Shown here piece by piece: positions 1 through 9,071 of a DNA stretch of 64,000 nucleotides (position 1 is its first letter; each line of letters starts with the position of its first letter). The translations under genes and the position numbers were made by a program. The notes beneath the pieces are model-generated. The model did not search any database. It was not told where the DNA came from and worked only from the letters and a program-made list of their open reading frames with translations. This stretch comes from an uncultured Hungatella sp. (lineage in GTDB: Bacteria; Bacillota; Clostridia; Lachnospirales; Lachnospiraceae): positions 96,679 through 160,678 of the forward strand of contig CAJUEJ010000009.1 in NCBI GenBank assembly GCA_910585435.1, in the 5' to 3' direction.

Positions 1-1904
1 CCTGTATCAAATATCCGCATCCATTTTTCCAGCACTGTCACGGTCTCAAAATATTTCTTATCGGTTTCCGTTAAACCCTGGAAGGAAGAAATATCCTGGG
101 GCCCCCGTTTGATTGCCACGTACAGATAGTCAATCTGTGTCATCCGCAGCTGCTCCGGGTCATGGAATTCATAGTACTGCATCATATCCTGGTAATGCCT
201 GTAAATCCTGTAGTTGTCTTTTAAAAATACAAAGCACTTAAACATCTGAAGGCCTGTCCGCTTAATCAGGCCCGCCTTGTATTTTTCATCTGCAGACGAC
301 AGAATCCGGAGATATGCCCCTCTTGCCTTGTAGAGATCTTCTGCATTGATTTTCAGAGGATCCACCCTGTCTGATCCTTCCTCTATATATGCGTCTCTCA
401 TAGAGTAAAAATAATACGTCGTAGCCAGCGTCTCCAGAATCATCAGATTACCGCTTATTTTATATGCCCGGTTCAGGCACCGGACAGCCCTTCCCCACTG
501 GTGAAACCGCATACCCAGAACATACCCTAAAACCTGGTAAATCCCCTCTTCCTCCTCCTGGCTGCATGAGGTAAAAAGGAGCTGGTCGCTGCTTCCCAGT
601 ACCGGATTCACAACAGACGCCTGGCAGCCTTCATCTTTCATGGCCCGGATAGTCAGTTTAAATACCTTCTCCAGCTTTCCGGAGGGATTCAGCTCCAACG
701 CCTTCTCAATATGCCGGTCTGCCAGCTGGTACTGCCCTTCCTCCAGATATCTGACCGCCAGATGGAAATCCTCCTCCCTGTCGCAGCTCCCGGCTTCATG
801 CATCCTGTTTAAGACCTCGTCATATGCGTCAAACTCTCTGCACGCCCTGTGGCATTCCAGCAGCCGCCTGTACACAGAAAGCCTCTGATCCTCCCCGCAT
901 TTTTCAAATTCCTGATTGGCAATGGCTTTCAGAGCCGTATCCATGGCTGATTCCATCTGCAGGCCGTCAATATAAGTGATAATCTTCTTTATTTCATGGG
1001 TAATCCAGCTGTCCAGCACCGCACACAGATCAGTGGACAGAGCCTCTCTATGTTCGGTTTCTCTGAACATTTGGGCCATTTCATCCATTCTGCTCTTTTC
1101 GGCATCCTCAGACAGATCACATCCTGGGGCTATTTCGGCATCCCCGGACGGCTCACATCCCGGAGCGATATCCTCCTTGGGAATTCCAGGCAGATAATTT
1201 TCCGTCTGTATTCCATAGTTCTCTTTCATCAGACTTTGGATCAGCCGCCCCTTCATCACATTGACCCGAGCCCGGCTTGCGTTCCCGTCGTTTGTGTATG
1301 CAATCAGGCCTCCATAGAGAAATATCCCGTCCCCGCAGCTGTCGTCATCCCAGACCGGTGAGCCGGAAAAACCTTTTAGTTCAGCCACACGATCTGCCTG
1401 GTTCAGAAAAGAATCTTCCACGCGGATGACAAAATGGTTTCCCTTCATCTGATACTTTTCAATCTGTCCCTTAAGCTTGTCCTGCTGGTAATATAAGGAT
1501 TCCTCCGGGTCAAATGCCCCCGGATATCCCAATGCCCGGACTTTCTCCTGTTCGTTCATGGGATAGAACATAAATTCTGCAGGCTGAAGAGGCAGCGCTC
1601 CTTTCTCACAGGCAATGACTGCTATATCGCAGCTGTGCTTTTTTTCACGGCTGCCTATAATTTCCACCTCATCGATAGGCGAATATGCAACATGCTCTGC
1701 CGGAACCGTGACTTCCCACTCCTCTGAAGCTTCCCCTCTGGGATCCGCCAGTATCCGGATGTGAATCTCATCCAGATAATCCAGCACATGGGCGCAGGTA
1801 AAGACATAAAAATAATCGCTGTTTTCCTGATAAAACAGCGTTCCCGTCCCCTGCTTTTTTCTGTCCTTATCCGAAATCAGTACGGAGTACTCCTCTAAAA
1901 TCAT
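1..1904 (-). CDS. Trypsin-like serine protease with C-terminal helical repeats (3' end beyond window)
   Basis: Reading from the ATG at 1904 (RBS AGGAGGCAAAGG just upstream) gives over 630 residues still open at the left edge. The N-terminal 200 residues carry a chymotrypsin-fold triad: His39 in FTCAHVLD, Asp93 in CDIAVIAC and Ser180 in GFSGSPVW. No signal peptide is visible, so it is probably cytoplasmic. Near residue 255 there is a duplicated 12-residue acidic segment (APGCEPSGDAEI / APGCDLSEDAEK). From about residue 340 on it becomes helical, TPR-like repeats (for example YLEEGQYQLADRHIEKALEL). It lies 77 nt downstream of the metallo-beta-lactamase gene on the same strand. A cytoplasmic trypsin next to an MBL-fold protein recalls type I AVAST (Avs1) defence systems, where the third gene is a STAND NTPase. 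That gene would lie off the left edge. The protease call is firm, the defence role is inference. Confidence 0.8.
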   Translation of the reverse strand, partial: MILEEYSVLISDKDRKKQGTGTLFYQENSDYFYVFTCAHVLDYLDEIHIRILADPRGEASEEWEVTVPAEHVAYSPIDEVEIIGSREKKHSCDIAVIACEKGALPLQPAEFMFYPMNEQEKVRALGYPGAFDPEESLYYQQDKLKGQIEKYQMKGNHFVIRVEDSFLNQADRVAELKGFSGSPVWDDDSCGDGIFLYGGLIAYTNDGNASRARVNVMKGRLIQSLMKENYGIQTENYLPGIPKEDIAPGCEPSGDAEIAPGCDLSEDAEKSRMDEMAQMFRETEHREALSTDLCAVLDSWITHEIKKIITYIDGLQMESAMDTALKAIANQEFEKCGEDQRLSVYRRLLECHRACREFDAYDEVLNRMHEAGSCDREEDFHLAVRYLEEGQYQLADRHIEKALELNPSGKLEKVFKLTIRAMKDEGCQASVVNPVLGSSDQLLFTSCSQEEEEGIYQVLGYVLGMRFHQWGRAVRCLNRAYKISGNLMILETLATTYYFYSMRDAYIEEGSDRVDPLKINAEDLYKARGAYLRILSSADEKYKAGLIKRTGLQMFKCFVFLKDNYRIYRHYQDMMQYYEFHDPEQLRMTQIDYLYVAIKRGPQDISSFQGLTETDKKYFETVTVLEKWMRIFDT

Positions 1905-1981
1905 CCTTTGCCTCCTGTCTAAAACTCCCGGCAGCCCTCTGTCTAAAGCTCCTGGCGCCCCGTCGAAACTCCTATCAAAAA

Positions 1982-3190
1982 TCACGGCAGTTCAATCTCT
2001 TCCTCCACAATATTTACAAAGTCCAACCTGCCCTGAGTAAGATATTTCTGATCCCCATCGCACAAAAAACCTTTGCGCCACCAGGAATAGTTGCTGTAGA
2101 TCCCAATACTGCCGTACTGCCTCAGCAGCTTGGAAACCGTCATTTTATCCGGATGCCCTGAACCATCGGCACAGATTACAAACCTGTCCGCCTGAAAGTT
2201 TGACAATAGCTGGTCGGAAATATTCCCCGCACTCCCATGGTGAGGCAATTTTACCAGCTGAAACCGGATTCCGCATGTGCTGTCTGTGCCGCTCTTCTTG
2301 ACTGTTTGGTCTGTTTTATCTGTTTCGCCTTTTTCACCCGTTCTTCCTATTTCGTCTACTCTGCCCATATCCTCTTTTTCCCGCTTCCCCACAGAAAGGG
2401 CAGAACTGCCCCAGTGTTTCAGCCCCTTAATAACAGCCCCGGCAGGAGCATCCCCGGTAAATAAAAAGGAATATCCGTCATACTGAAATACAAAAACTAT
2501 GCTCGCCCCATTGCTGGCTGTGACGCTTTTTGAGGGATACGTCCTGTCCATAAGTTTCTCAAAACTCACACTCCAATCTGACTCCCCTGCTAAAAGTACC
2601 TTCTGAGACTTTTCCTGAGGCCTTTTCTCAGGCTCTTCTTGAAGCTGCTCCTGAAGCATTTTCTGAATCCTGGTTTCCTCAGCCTCCAACTGCCCAAGTA
2701 CTCTCCCAAACCGCTCCTCATCCGGTGCAATCACAGTCAGTATTGCCCCATCCACCTCTATCTTACGGCCGGCTGTGACCTGGTTTTCTATGGGAATTCC
2801 TGCTTCCAGCAGCTTATGTATCAATTCCTGGTTCTGCCTGGCAGACAGATTGGTGTGGGAGCTATGGACAGGATTCTCGTCATCTTCCGGAGGCAGCACC
2901 CCATTCATATACACACTGCCTATGTTTATGCTGCCCTCTGTCTCAACAAGCTTTACCAGGCCTCCCAGGTGATCCTCATCATAATGGGTGACAATCACAC
3001 AGTCCAGCATTTTGTCCCTTTTGATAATCTCATTATAAAGCTTTCTGAATTCAGCCGCCGATACAGGCGGGCCTGAATCAATGATTATGTTCCTTGCCTG
3101 CCCGCTGTACCCTGAAAAACGGATGTGTATACAATCCCCTTTTCCGGATCTTATCAGAGAAACTGTGATTTTAGATCCAAAATGCAGCAT
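1982..3190 (-). CDS. ComEC/Rec2-like metallo-beta-lactamase-fold hydrolase
   Basis: The 402-residue protein has the metal-binding motif HYDEDH (His69, Asp71, Asp73, His74), then an FTGDAP motif near residue 246 and KLPHHGS near residue 313. This order is that of the stand-alone MBL domains related to the ComEC C-terminus, often nucleases or phosphodiesterases. There is no membrane segment. A low-complexity charged insertion (about residues 270-305, rich in Lys/Glu/Asp/Thr) sits before the PHHG motif. It is immediately upstream of the trypsin-like protease, and the two genes probably share a transcript. MBL plus cytoplasmic trypsin is the pairing seen in type I AVAST loci, so I infer an immune effector, but a general hydrolase cannot be excluded. 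Confidence 0.8.
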   Translation of the reverse strand: MLHFGSKITVSLIRSGKGDCIHIRFSGYSGQARNIIIDSGPPVSAAEFRKLYNEIIKRDKMLDCVIVTHYDEDHLGGLVKLVETEGSINIGSVYMNGVLPPEDDENPVHSSHTNLSARQNQELIHKLLEAGIPIENQVTAGRKIEVDGAILTVIAPDEERFGRVLGQLEAEETRIQKMLQEQLQEEPEKRPQEKSQKVLLAGESDWSVSFEKLMDRTYPSKSVTASNGASIVFVFQYDGYSFLFTGDAPAGAVIKGLKHWGSSALSVGKREKEDMGRVDEIGRTGEKGETDKTDQTVKKSGTDSTCGIRFQLVKLPHHGSAGNISDQLLSNFQADRFVICADGSGHPDKMTVSKLLRQYGSIGIYSNYSWWRKGFLCDGDQKYLTQGRLDFVNIVEEEIELP

Positions 3191-3249
3191 ATACCATCAC
3201 CTGCCCTTCTCCATCTATTTCTTTCCTTCCTGTCCCTTTCCGTCTGCCT

Positions 3250-4938
3250 CTACCTTTTTATCAAAACCTCTTTGCCCTCAAATGCAAAACCGTATTTCCT
3301 GATTCTGTCTCCAGAGATTCCCCTGCTTTCTAAATCTGCCTGGTATCGCTTTTCTTCGATCTGTTCCAGAGCTGCATCCGCAGTACTTTCCAGTGATTTC
3401 TCCTCACCCGAATCTCTGACCTTGAATTCCATAATTATCCCGTTGTCTGTTCCGTTTTTCGGCTCCATCATCACATCGTATCTTCCAAAACCACTCTCCC
3501 GATTGGAGGTAATAATATAGCGGTCTGCCAGCTCCACAGACAGTCCCAGTACAAAGCCGTGGTAGAAACGCTCCGGCTGCGTCTCCATAGAGGGGTTTCT
3601 TCCACTGTCAAAATAGCTGAACATTGCCAGGGCTACACGGTTCATATAGGCGTTCATGGACTTTACGTCATCCTGCAAAAGCGCCCTGATAAAGCCGTTA
3701 TATATTGTCCCGGAACGGGTAAACCATTTTCGAATCATCTTTTGGAACATTATCTGTACTTCCTTGTTCGTCAGTGCCAGCTCATACATATCTGCTCCCA
3801 TATATTCATCAAATGTATAGCTTTCTACTTTCAAATATCCACTGGCTAGAAGCAAGCTCCAGATAGCATTCTCATCTGCATCTAACTGGTCAAAAATAAT
3901 CTGTTCATCGATTTCCTTGTACAGATGCTCGCCCTTTAACAGGTTTTCCATTGATATTTTTGTCTCCGCGCTTCCCTCCCGTATCAGCTTATCCACCAGG
4001 CCGTTGCTGCTGGTGTTGGCCCAGTAGGTGGAAAGCCGTTTTTTATCCAGATAATTGATAATCGACCATGGATTATAGATATCTTTCCTTTTTCCGAATG
4101 TGAAACCGTCATACCAATCCTTTACAGCCATTCGGTTCTCGTACAGGCCACATTCCTGCAATGCCGCCCATACCTCTTCCTCTGTAAATCCAAAACTATC
4201 TTCATATTTTTCCGATGTGGAAGTCACTACTTCCAGATTATTTAAATCAGAAAAAATGGATTCCTTGCTGACCCTCGTAATACCCGTCATAACCGCCCGC
4301 TCCAGGTATGGATTTGTCTTGAACGTGGAATTGAACAAACCTCTTATAAATTCCACCATCTCTTTCCAATAACCGTACACCCAGGCCTCCTGAAGAGGTG
4401 TATCGTATTCATCCATCAAGATAATAACTTTCTTCCCATAGTACCCTGTCAAATAACCAGAAAGGTTTTTTAAAGAGTACGCAATCTCAGAATCTGTCAT
4501 TTCCTTCAAACTCTTGTGAAAAAACTCTGTTTCCCCTTCCTTCAGGCTCCCGACTGCCAGCAGAAAGTCATACTTACGGTACACTTCTTTGATAAGCATG
4601 CAAATCTTTTCCCTTGCCACGGCAAAGGTATTCGCCTTTACATCCGCAAAGCTCAAAAATATCACCGGCCAGGTTCCCTGAAGGTTTTGGTACTTCTCTT
4701 CCTTCCATATAGACAGCCCCTCAAAAATCTCTCCCTGCCCTGCATACTCTATGGAAAGAAATCTCTTCAGCATATTCATATTCAGGGTTTTCCCGAATCT
4801 GCGGGGGCGGGTAATCAACGTCACATCATCTCTGTTCTCCCACCACTGCCTGATAAAATCTGTTTTATCAATATAGAAGCTGTTCTCTACTATCAGCTTC
4901 TCAAAGCTCTGAATCCCTATTCCTACAGTTCTCGCCAT
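3250..4938 (-). CDS. AAA-ATPase-like protein with C-terminal PD-(D/E)XK nuclease domain (DUF1703 type)
   Basis: About 562 residues. The N-terminus (GIQSFEKLIVENSFYIDKTDFI, followed by the P-loop RPRRFGKTLNMNM) and the Walker B-like IILMDEYDTPLQ are the signature of AAA-ATPase_like (PF09820). The C-terminus has the PDDEXK_9 nuclease core: GFGRYDVMMEP then GIIMEFKV, supplying the Asp and Glu-x-Lys residues. I chose the second ATG (4938), which has a purine-rich stretch in front; an ATG at 4953 is also possible. This family is present in many copies in gut Clostridia and Bacteroidetes; its biological role is not established. A truncated relative lies at 5960-6250. It is 60 nt upstream of the MBL/protease pair on the same strand, but I see no reason to regard it as part of that system. 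Confidence 0.85.
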   Translation of the reverse strand: MARTVGIGIQSFEKLIVENSFYIDKTDFIRQWWENRDDVTLITRPRRFGKTLNMNMLKRFLSIEYAGQGEIFEGLSIWKEEKYQNLQGTWPVIFLSFADVKANTFAVAREKICMLIKEVYRKYDFLLAVGSLKEGETEFFHKSLKEMTDSEIAYSLKNLSGYLTGYYGKKVIILMDEYDTPLQEAWVYGYWKEMVEFIRGLFNSTFKTNPYLERAVMTGITRVSKESIFSDLNNLEVVTSTSEKYEDSFGFTEEEVWAALQECGLYENRMAVKDWYDGFTFGKRKDIYNPWSIINYLDKKRLSTYWANTSSNGLVDKLIREGSAETKISMENLLKGEHLYKEIDEQIIFDQLDADENAIWSLLLASGYLKVESYTFDEYMGADMYELALTNKEVQIMFQKMIRKWFTRSGTIYNGFIRALLQDDVKSMNAYMNRVALAMFSYFDSGRNPSMETQPERFYHGFVLGLSVELADRYIITSNRESGFGRYDVMMEPKNGTDNGIIMEFKVRDSGEEKSLESTADAALEQIEEKRYQADLESRGISGDRIRKYGFAFEGKEVLIKR

Positions 4939-5107
4939 GCGCCTTGCCCTCATATTCCATATACTTTTAATAATCGGCTATCCTTACTATATCAACATAA
5001 TCCAACTTTTATAATAATCCCCTTTTTGATTCCATTATATATTTTTCTTTTCAGGCACACAAGAAAATCCTCTAAATCTTAGATTATCTTCGACTGTTTT
5101 TCCAGAA

Positions 5108-5953
5108 TTAATCATATTCTTTCCTCAGGGTAAACCCTCTCCCCCTCACCTCATTTACCTGATTAATCACGATAAACGCCTGAGGATCTATCTCCTGAAT
5201 CAGCTGGTTCAGCCTTACCAGCTCCCTGTTGTTTACCACCGACATCACCACATATCCGTCCCTCTTAAAATGCCCTGTCCTGGACTTAAACAGCGTCACT
5301 CCTCTGTCCAGCTGGCTGGCAATGGCCTGGTTGATCTCCTCATAATGCTCGGTCACTATCTTAACCTGCATCCTGGCCTGTCCCAGAAGCAGCACTTTAT
5401 TCAATACCGTAGTATAAATCAGTACCAGCAAAATACCGTACAAAATCTTTTCCCTGTCCGAAAAAAACATCTGCAGCAGCAGAATCCCTGTATCCATTCC
5501 ATTCATGGTCCCTGACACCGAGAGTCCCATCTTTTTGTTCAGCACCAACGGCGGAATATCCATTCCTCCTGTAGAAGCCCCGGCCCTGATCACGCCACCG
5601 ATGCCTGCCCCGATAAAAATCCCTGCAAATATCACTGCCAGCAGATTATCCTCCGTCATCTGCCCCAGCGCCGGAACCTTCTGAAACACAGATAATATAA
5701 ATGGATAATAAAAAGTGCTGACAATCGTAGTCAACGCGAATTCCCTGCCCAGAACCGACGCCCCCAGCAAAAACATCAGCACATTAAACACCGTCACAAA
5801 CCACTGAATCGGCATCCCAAACCGATGATAGAAAAACAGCGCAAGCCCTGTAGTCCCTCCCGTAATCAGCCCATTGGGAAGGATAAACATAATCACCGCC
5901 AAAGCATACACTGTATTCCCCACCAGAATCCAAAAAAGACTTCTTAAATCCAA
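5108..5953 (-). CDS. YitT family membrane protein (YitT_membrane + DUF2179)
   Basis: The 281-residue protein has about five to six hydrophobic segments in its first 190 residues (for example WILVGNTVYALAVIMFI near the start, with GGTTGLALFFYHRFGMP) and a soluble C-terminal domain from about residue 200 (LLLGQARMQVKIVTEHYEEI ... GHFKRDGYVVMSVVNNREL). That is the standard YitT layout, at the usual length of 280-290 residues. It is an inner-membrane protein of unknown transport or regulatory function, abundant in Firmicutes. It ends the 3.2-6 kb minus-strand group and is separated from the flanking genes, so no partner can be inferred. Confidence 0.85.
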   Translation of the reverse strand: MDLRSLFWILVGNTVYALAVIMFILPNGLITGGTTGLALFFYHRFGMPIQWFVTVFNVLMFLLGASVLGREFALTTIVSTFYYPFILSVFQKVPALGQMTEDNLLAVIFAGIFIGAGIGGVIRAGASTGGMDIPPLVLNKKMGLSVSGTMNGMDTGILLLQMFFSDREKILYGILLVLIYTTVLNKVLLLGQARMQVKIVTEHYEEINQAIASQLDRGVTLFKSRTGHFKRDGYVVMSVVNNRELVRLNQLIQEIDPQAFIVINQVNEVRGRGFTLRKEYD

Positions 5954-5959
5954 TGCCCC

Positions 5960-6250
5960 TTACGCCTCCTTCTCACACTTCTCACTCACACATTCATGAC
6001 CTTTCTTCTCGTCATAGCTGATTCCTGCCAGAAATATTTCCCCTGTATATCCCTGAATCCAGGATGCATACTGCCTGTCCTTTATCTGGGCAATGGCGCC
6101 TTTTGCAGAACGGTTCCATTTCAATTCCACCACCAGCGCTGTTTTACCTACGTCTCTTCCTGGCAAATAAACCATATCCGCAAATCCTTTTCCCGATGGC
6201 AATTCCATAACCGGGTTCATATAGTATGCCTTCCCACTGTAATATGCCAT
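5960..6250 (-). pseudogene. C-terminal remnant of an ATPase/PD-(D/E)XK (DUF1703) gene
   Basis: The 96 residues match only the nuclease tail of this family: GKGFADMVYLPG then TALVVELKWNRSAKGAIAQI, which gives the Asp and Glu-x-Lys of PDDEXK_9, followed by YTGEIFLAGISYD. Nothing upstream encodes the ATPase part; the 5' flank between 6251 and 6360 is out of frame and lacks the P-loop. I read it as the end of a deleted copy, probably left by recombination between family members such as the intact gene at 3250-4938. Confidence 0.7.
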
Positions 6251-6400
6251 GATGCTTATTTAAATTCTTTTTGTAAGACCCCAGCCTCTCTGCCTTCCTT
6301 CCGGCAAACAATTCACCGGAATCACACACCTTACTATATTAACATGCCCCTAAAATCAATGCAAGCCATGGCTTTATCACATCATTTCACCAAATGCAAA

Positions 6401-6441
6401 GGCGGCAGACGCCGCCAGCCAAAGCCGGCGGCGCTGCCGCC
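6401..6441 (-). terminator. GC-rich hairpin downstream of the recombinase
   Basis: The arms GGCGGCAG and GCCGCC pair with GGCGGC and CTGCCGCC around a 10-nt loop, giving a stem of about 14 bp 43 nt past the recombinase stop codon. The T-tract is weak, so termination may be inefficient. Confidence 0.5.
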
Positions 6442-6483
6442 TCCATATAATCTCATCTTCTATGCTGTTATATTTTCCCTGTT

Positions 6484-7446
6484 TCAAACCATCCGGTTCA
6501 TATACGATTTCTTCTGCTCCATATTGCTGTGGACATAGATATCCATGGTAATCTTCACCGAGGAATGCCCCAGAATCTCTGACAGCGCCTTGCTGTCAAA
6601 TCCGTTTTCGATCCATTTCGAAGCAAATGCATGACGCAGGGAATGTATATTTATATCCGGAATATTGCACCTCCTCAACAGATTTTTAAACCTTCTCTGC
6701 ACTCCACGGGGCTCCATACATTTTTCCGTCCCTGACAAAATATAGCAGGAGTCCCCTCTCTTGCTGTCCAGCATCTTTATAATAAGAAAATCCGGAAGTG
6801 GTATCTCCCGGATTGAAGTCCCCGTCTTCGGGGTTCCTATATAAACAATTGTTTTTGACATATGATCTCCTGTCTCTGCGCCTCTCCCTTTTTCCGCCCT
6901 CTCATCTATCTCCGGATTGCGGATTCTCGAAACCGTCCTGTTGATCTGCAGCGTCCCTCTGCTCCAGTTCACATCTCCCCACTTAAGGCCGCACAGCTCT
7001 CCCACCCGGATCCCCGTACATATGGAAATCAACAGCCCCATCTCAAACGTCTTCTCCGAATTCTCCAGATGGCTGATAAGCCTCTGGGCATCCCCGCGAT
7101 CGAATACCTTCATATAAGGCTTTTTATACTTGGGAATATAATAATGAATCTTCTCCGCCGTACAAATCCCCTTATCCTCCCCGGTATGCAGTATGGCCTT
7201 CAGAAGGAATATAATCAGCCGCAGCGTATTCCAGGACAAATCCTGCCCTTGTTTGTCCTGTAGAAACTGATCCACAATCCTGTTGTTCATCTTCCTCACC
7301 TGGTACTTCCCCAGCTCCGGCAGTATATGCTTCTCCAGCATAGTAAAATATACTGCATACGTTGAAGGCTTCACCTGATACTGAACACTTTCTTCCCACT
7401 CACTGCACAGCTGTGAAAACGTGCAGCGGTTTTTTTCTTTTGTCAT
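6484..7446 (-). CDS. Tyrosine site-specific recombinase/integrase
   Basis: About 320 residues from the ATG at 7446, chosen for its RBS (AAAGGAGAAGGAACT). The N-terminal SAM-like DNA-binding domain (TFSQLCSEWEESVQYQVKPS) is followed by the catalytic domain with CTGIRVGELCGLKW (Arg), HSLRHAFASKWIENG (His, Arg), GHSSVKITMDIYVH (His and the Tyr nucleophile). All catalytic residues are present. It lies at the far end of the glycan locus. Recombinases beside capsule loci of gut bacteria may invert promoters or move cassettes; equally, this could belong to a degraded element. An inverted repeat overlaps its own leader (7459-7488). Confidence 0.85.
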   Translation of the reverse strand: MTKEKNRCTFSQLCSEWEESVQYQVKPSTYAVYFTMLEKHILPELGKYQVRKMNNRIVDQFLQDKQGQDLSWNTLRLIIFLLKAILHTGEDKGICTAEKIHYYIPKYKKPYMKVFDRGDAQRLISHLENSEKTFEMGLLISICTGIRVGELCGLKWGDVNWSRGTLQINRTVSRIRNPEIDERAEKGRGAETGDHMSKTIVYIGTPKTGTSIREIPLPDFLIIKMLDSKRGDSCYILSGTEKCMEPRGVQRRFKNLLRRCNIPDINIHSLRHAFASKWIENGFDSKALSEILGHSSVKITMDIYVHSNMEQKKSYMNRMV

Positions 7447-7458
7447 AGTTCCTTCTCC

Positions 7459-7488
7459 TTTGCTATTTGATAGGGTTATAATAGCAAA
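7459..7488. repeat. Inverted repeat in the recombinase leader
   Basis: TTTGCTATT and AATAGCAAA (perfect 9-bp arms) flank a 12-bp centre. It lies directly upstream of the recombinase RBS. The geometry would suit either a recombination core site or an autoregulatory operator. I found no second exact copy in the window. Confidence 0.45.
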
Positions 7489-7586
7489 TTCTTGTGTTAT
7501 CAATCTATGGATAATGTTTGATTATGGTAATGGTATATGATTTTTAGAAATGGAAAAGCCCCTAGAAAGTAACCATAATTTTTAAG

Positions 7587-7636
7587 GCAGGCAAAAATTA
7601 TCCCATCATTATAGCTATGGGATAATTTCTGCCTGC
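7587..7636. repeat. 20-bp inverted repeat (hairpin)
   Basis: Arms GCAGGCAAAAATTATCCCAT and ATGGGATAATTTCTGCCTGC pair with one mismatch around a 10-nt loop. It lies 10 bp past the stop of the short ORF ending at 7646 on the minus strand. No U-run follows on either strand, so it may be a processing or boundary element rather than a classical terminator. Confidence 0.5.
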
Positions 7637-7645
7637 TCAAAAACT

Positions 7646-7828
7646 CTATTCAATCTCAAGCTCCTTCTTCAGCACCTCAATATCTCTGATAGGAACGCTG
7701 CATTGCTGATCTATTGCATAAGTATAGAACGTACTGGTGTTCTCCGGTTGTTGCCAAATAGGAGCGCTTTGATAGCCATCATATAAATGTATCCTCTGTG
7801 AAGCCTCATATGCTCTCGTCTGCTGCAT
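7646..7828 (-). CDS. Short hypothetical ORF, possible gene remnant
   Basis: Sixty residues with no motif I recognise (RAYEASQRIHLYDGYQSAPIWQQPENTS). Composition is protein-like (aromatic and polar residues, little bias) and an upstream AGGAGAGAAT could act as an RBS. It sits in a scarred stretch between the recombinase and the IS200-like element, next to another orphan gene. It may be the end of a larger lost gene. No function can be proposed. Confidence 0.3.
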   Translation of the reverse strand: MQQTRAYEASQRIHLYDGYQSAPIWQQPENTSTFYTYAIDQQCSVPIRDIEVLKKELEIE

Positions 7829-7890
7829 AAATATTCTCTCCTATATATTCCTTTTCACTTATTATAAGTGATTTTTTACATAATTTCAAT

Positions 7891-8664
7891 CTAATTTTTT
7901 TCAAATACACACGATTTTTCGTAAAAGGCAAGAAAGTCCTCAATTCTCTGTACCAATACAGAGAGTTCTCCCTTTTCTATATCTTTATATACGATTTCTA
8001 AATCTCTCTTTTTCTCCACAAGCATGGTATCCTCCCCTAATCCATGGATATAATCCTCTGCACACTTACTTAAATACCCCACCATTCCATTCCATATACA
8101 CTGGTCGTTGAAAAAATCCAGCTGAGAATTTGTAAAATCTTCCACCTCTTTTGCATAATTATACAGACTCTTATAATCTCCTATCTTTTTATTACAATCC
8201 CTTATACCTGTCGTGTAACCGTATATTTTTAGTGCAATTAATCCTTCCATCCGTGTATGATCGAATTCTCTGGCAAGTGTTCTGATTACATCGCGACCCC
8301 AATTTTCTCTGAAGCCCAAATCGAAAAACCTTTCCCCATTCATTTTAACCGCCTCTTCAACAGCCCTTATTGTAATTGCCAGGCGGACTATCAAAGGCAT
8401 ATCAATTCCAGATAACAGGTTCTTTTCATTGAGGTTTTGTTCACCGTTAATAAATGAAAGCAAATATTTCTCAGCAGTCAGGTTTAAGGTTAATATTGCC
8501 ATAAGATCCGCATACGCCTCTGTAATTACATACCGGAACATCTGCAAAAGCTGGGTAAGCATATTATGCTGAAACTTCTGATACAGGGCAAGGAGATATG
8601 GTTCTATATCATAAGAAGCTCTTCGTATTTCATTGATTCGCACCGTCTGTTCTCTTAAAGCCAT
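7891..8664 (-). CDS. Hypothetical helical protein adjoining an IS200-like element
   Basis: 257 residues, predominantly helical by composition (RINEIRRASYDIEPYLLALYQKF; EEAVKMNGERFFDLG; DIEKGELSVLVQRIEDFLAF), with no signal peptide and no family I recognise. Its start overlaps the last codons of the tnpA gene by 10 nt. The first annotated residues may therefore be read from the IS end, and the true N-terminus may have been lost. The high AT content matches the neighbouring transferred DNA. It could be the C-terminal part of a longer protein; only comparison with an uninterrupted homologue would tell. Confidence 0.5.
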   Translation of the reverse strand: MALREQTVRINEIRRASYDIEPYLLALYQKFQHNMLTQLLQMFRYVITEAYADLMAILTLNLTAEKYLLSFINGEQNLNEKNLLSGIDMPLIVRLAITIRAVEEAVKMNGERFFDLGFRENWGRDVIRTLAREFDHTRMEGLIALKIYGYTTGIRDCNKKIGDYKSLYNYAKEVEDFTNSQLDFFNDQCIWNGMVGYLSKCAEDYIHGLGEDTMLVEKKRDLEIVYKDIEKGELSVLVQRIEDFLAFYEKSCVFEKN

Positions 8665-9071
8665 GTTATAAATAGTAACTCTTCTGTTTGTTCCTGTATA
8701 TATTTCTTTATTGCTTCTTCTGTTAAATTGCCTACGGTTGCTACATAATACCCCCTTGCCCAGAATGCTTTATTCCATTTGCTTTGTAATTCTGGATGTA
8801 TGTCATAGATCATCAGTGTACTCCGACCTTTCAAATATCCCATAAAGCTTGATACACTCAGCTTGGGCGGAATACATACGCATAGATGTATATGATCCAC
8901 ACATACTTCTCCTTCTACTATCTCCACATTTTTATAACTGCACAATGTTTTTATGATATCCCTTATATCGGCCCTCACCTGGCCATATAACTTTTTCTTC
9001 CTGTATTTGGGGATAAATACAATATGGTACTGGCATTTCCATGCAGTATGTGATAAACTTTTCTTGTCCAT
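8655..9071 (-). CDS. tnpA: IS200/IS605-family transposase TnpA
   Basis: 138 residues with the HUH signature VDHIHL (residues about 58-63) and the catalytic tyrosine in KKYIQEQ near the C-terminus. Flanking motifs typical of the family are WKCQYHIVFIPKYRKK and FMGYLKGRSTLMI. It is single-strand-specific and moves by peel-and-paste. Length is normal for the IS200 group and no TnpB accompanies it. The stop codon lies within the start of the next gene, which marks the right end of the element. Confidence 0.9.
   Translation of the reverse strand: MDKKSLSHTAWKCQYHIVFIPKYRKKKLYGQVRADIRDIIKTLCSYKNVEIVEGEVCVDHIHLCVCIPPKLSVSSFMGYLKGRSTLMIYDIHPELQSKWNKAFWARGYYVATVGNLTEEAIKKYIQEQTEELLFITWL

Noticed and set aside
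4516..5082. 188-codon plus-strand frame
   Set aside because: Mostly antisense to the ATPase/PD-(D/E)XK gene, with no RBS or family motif.
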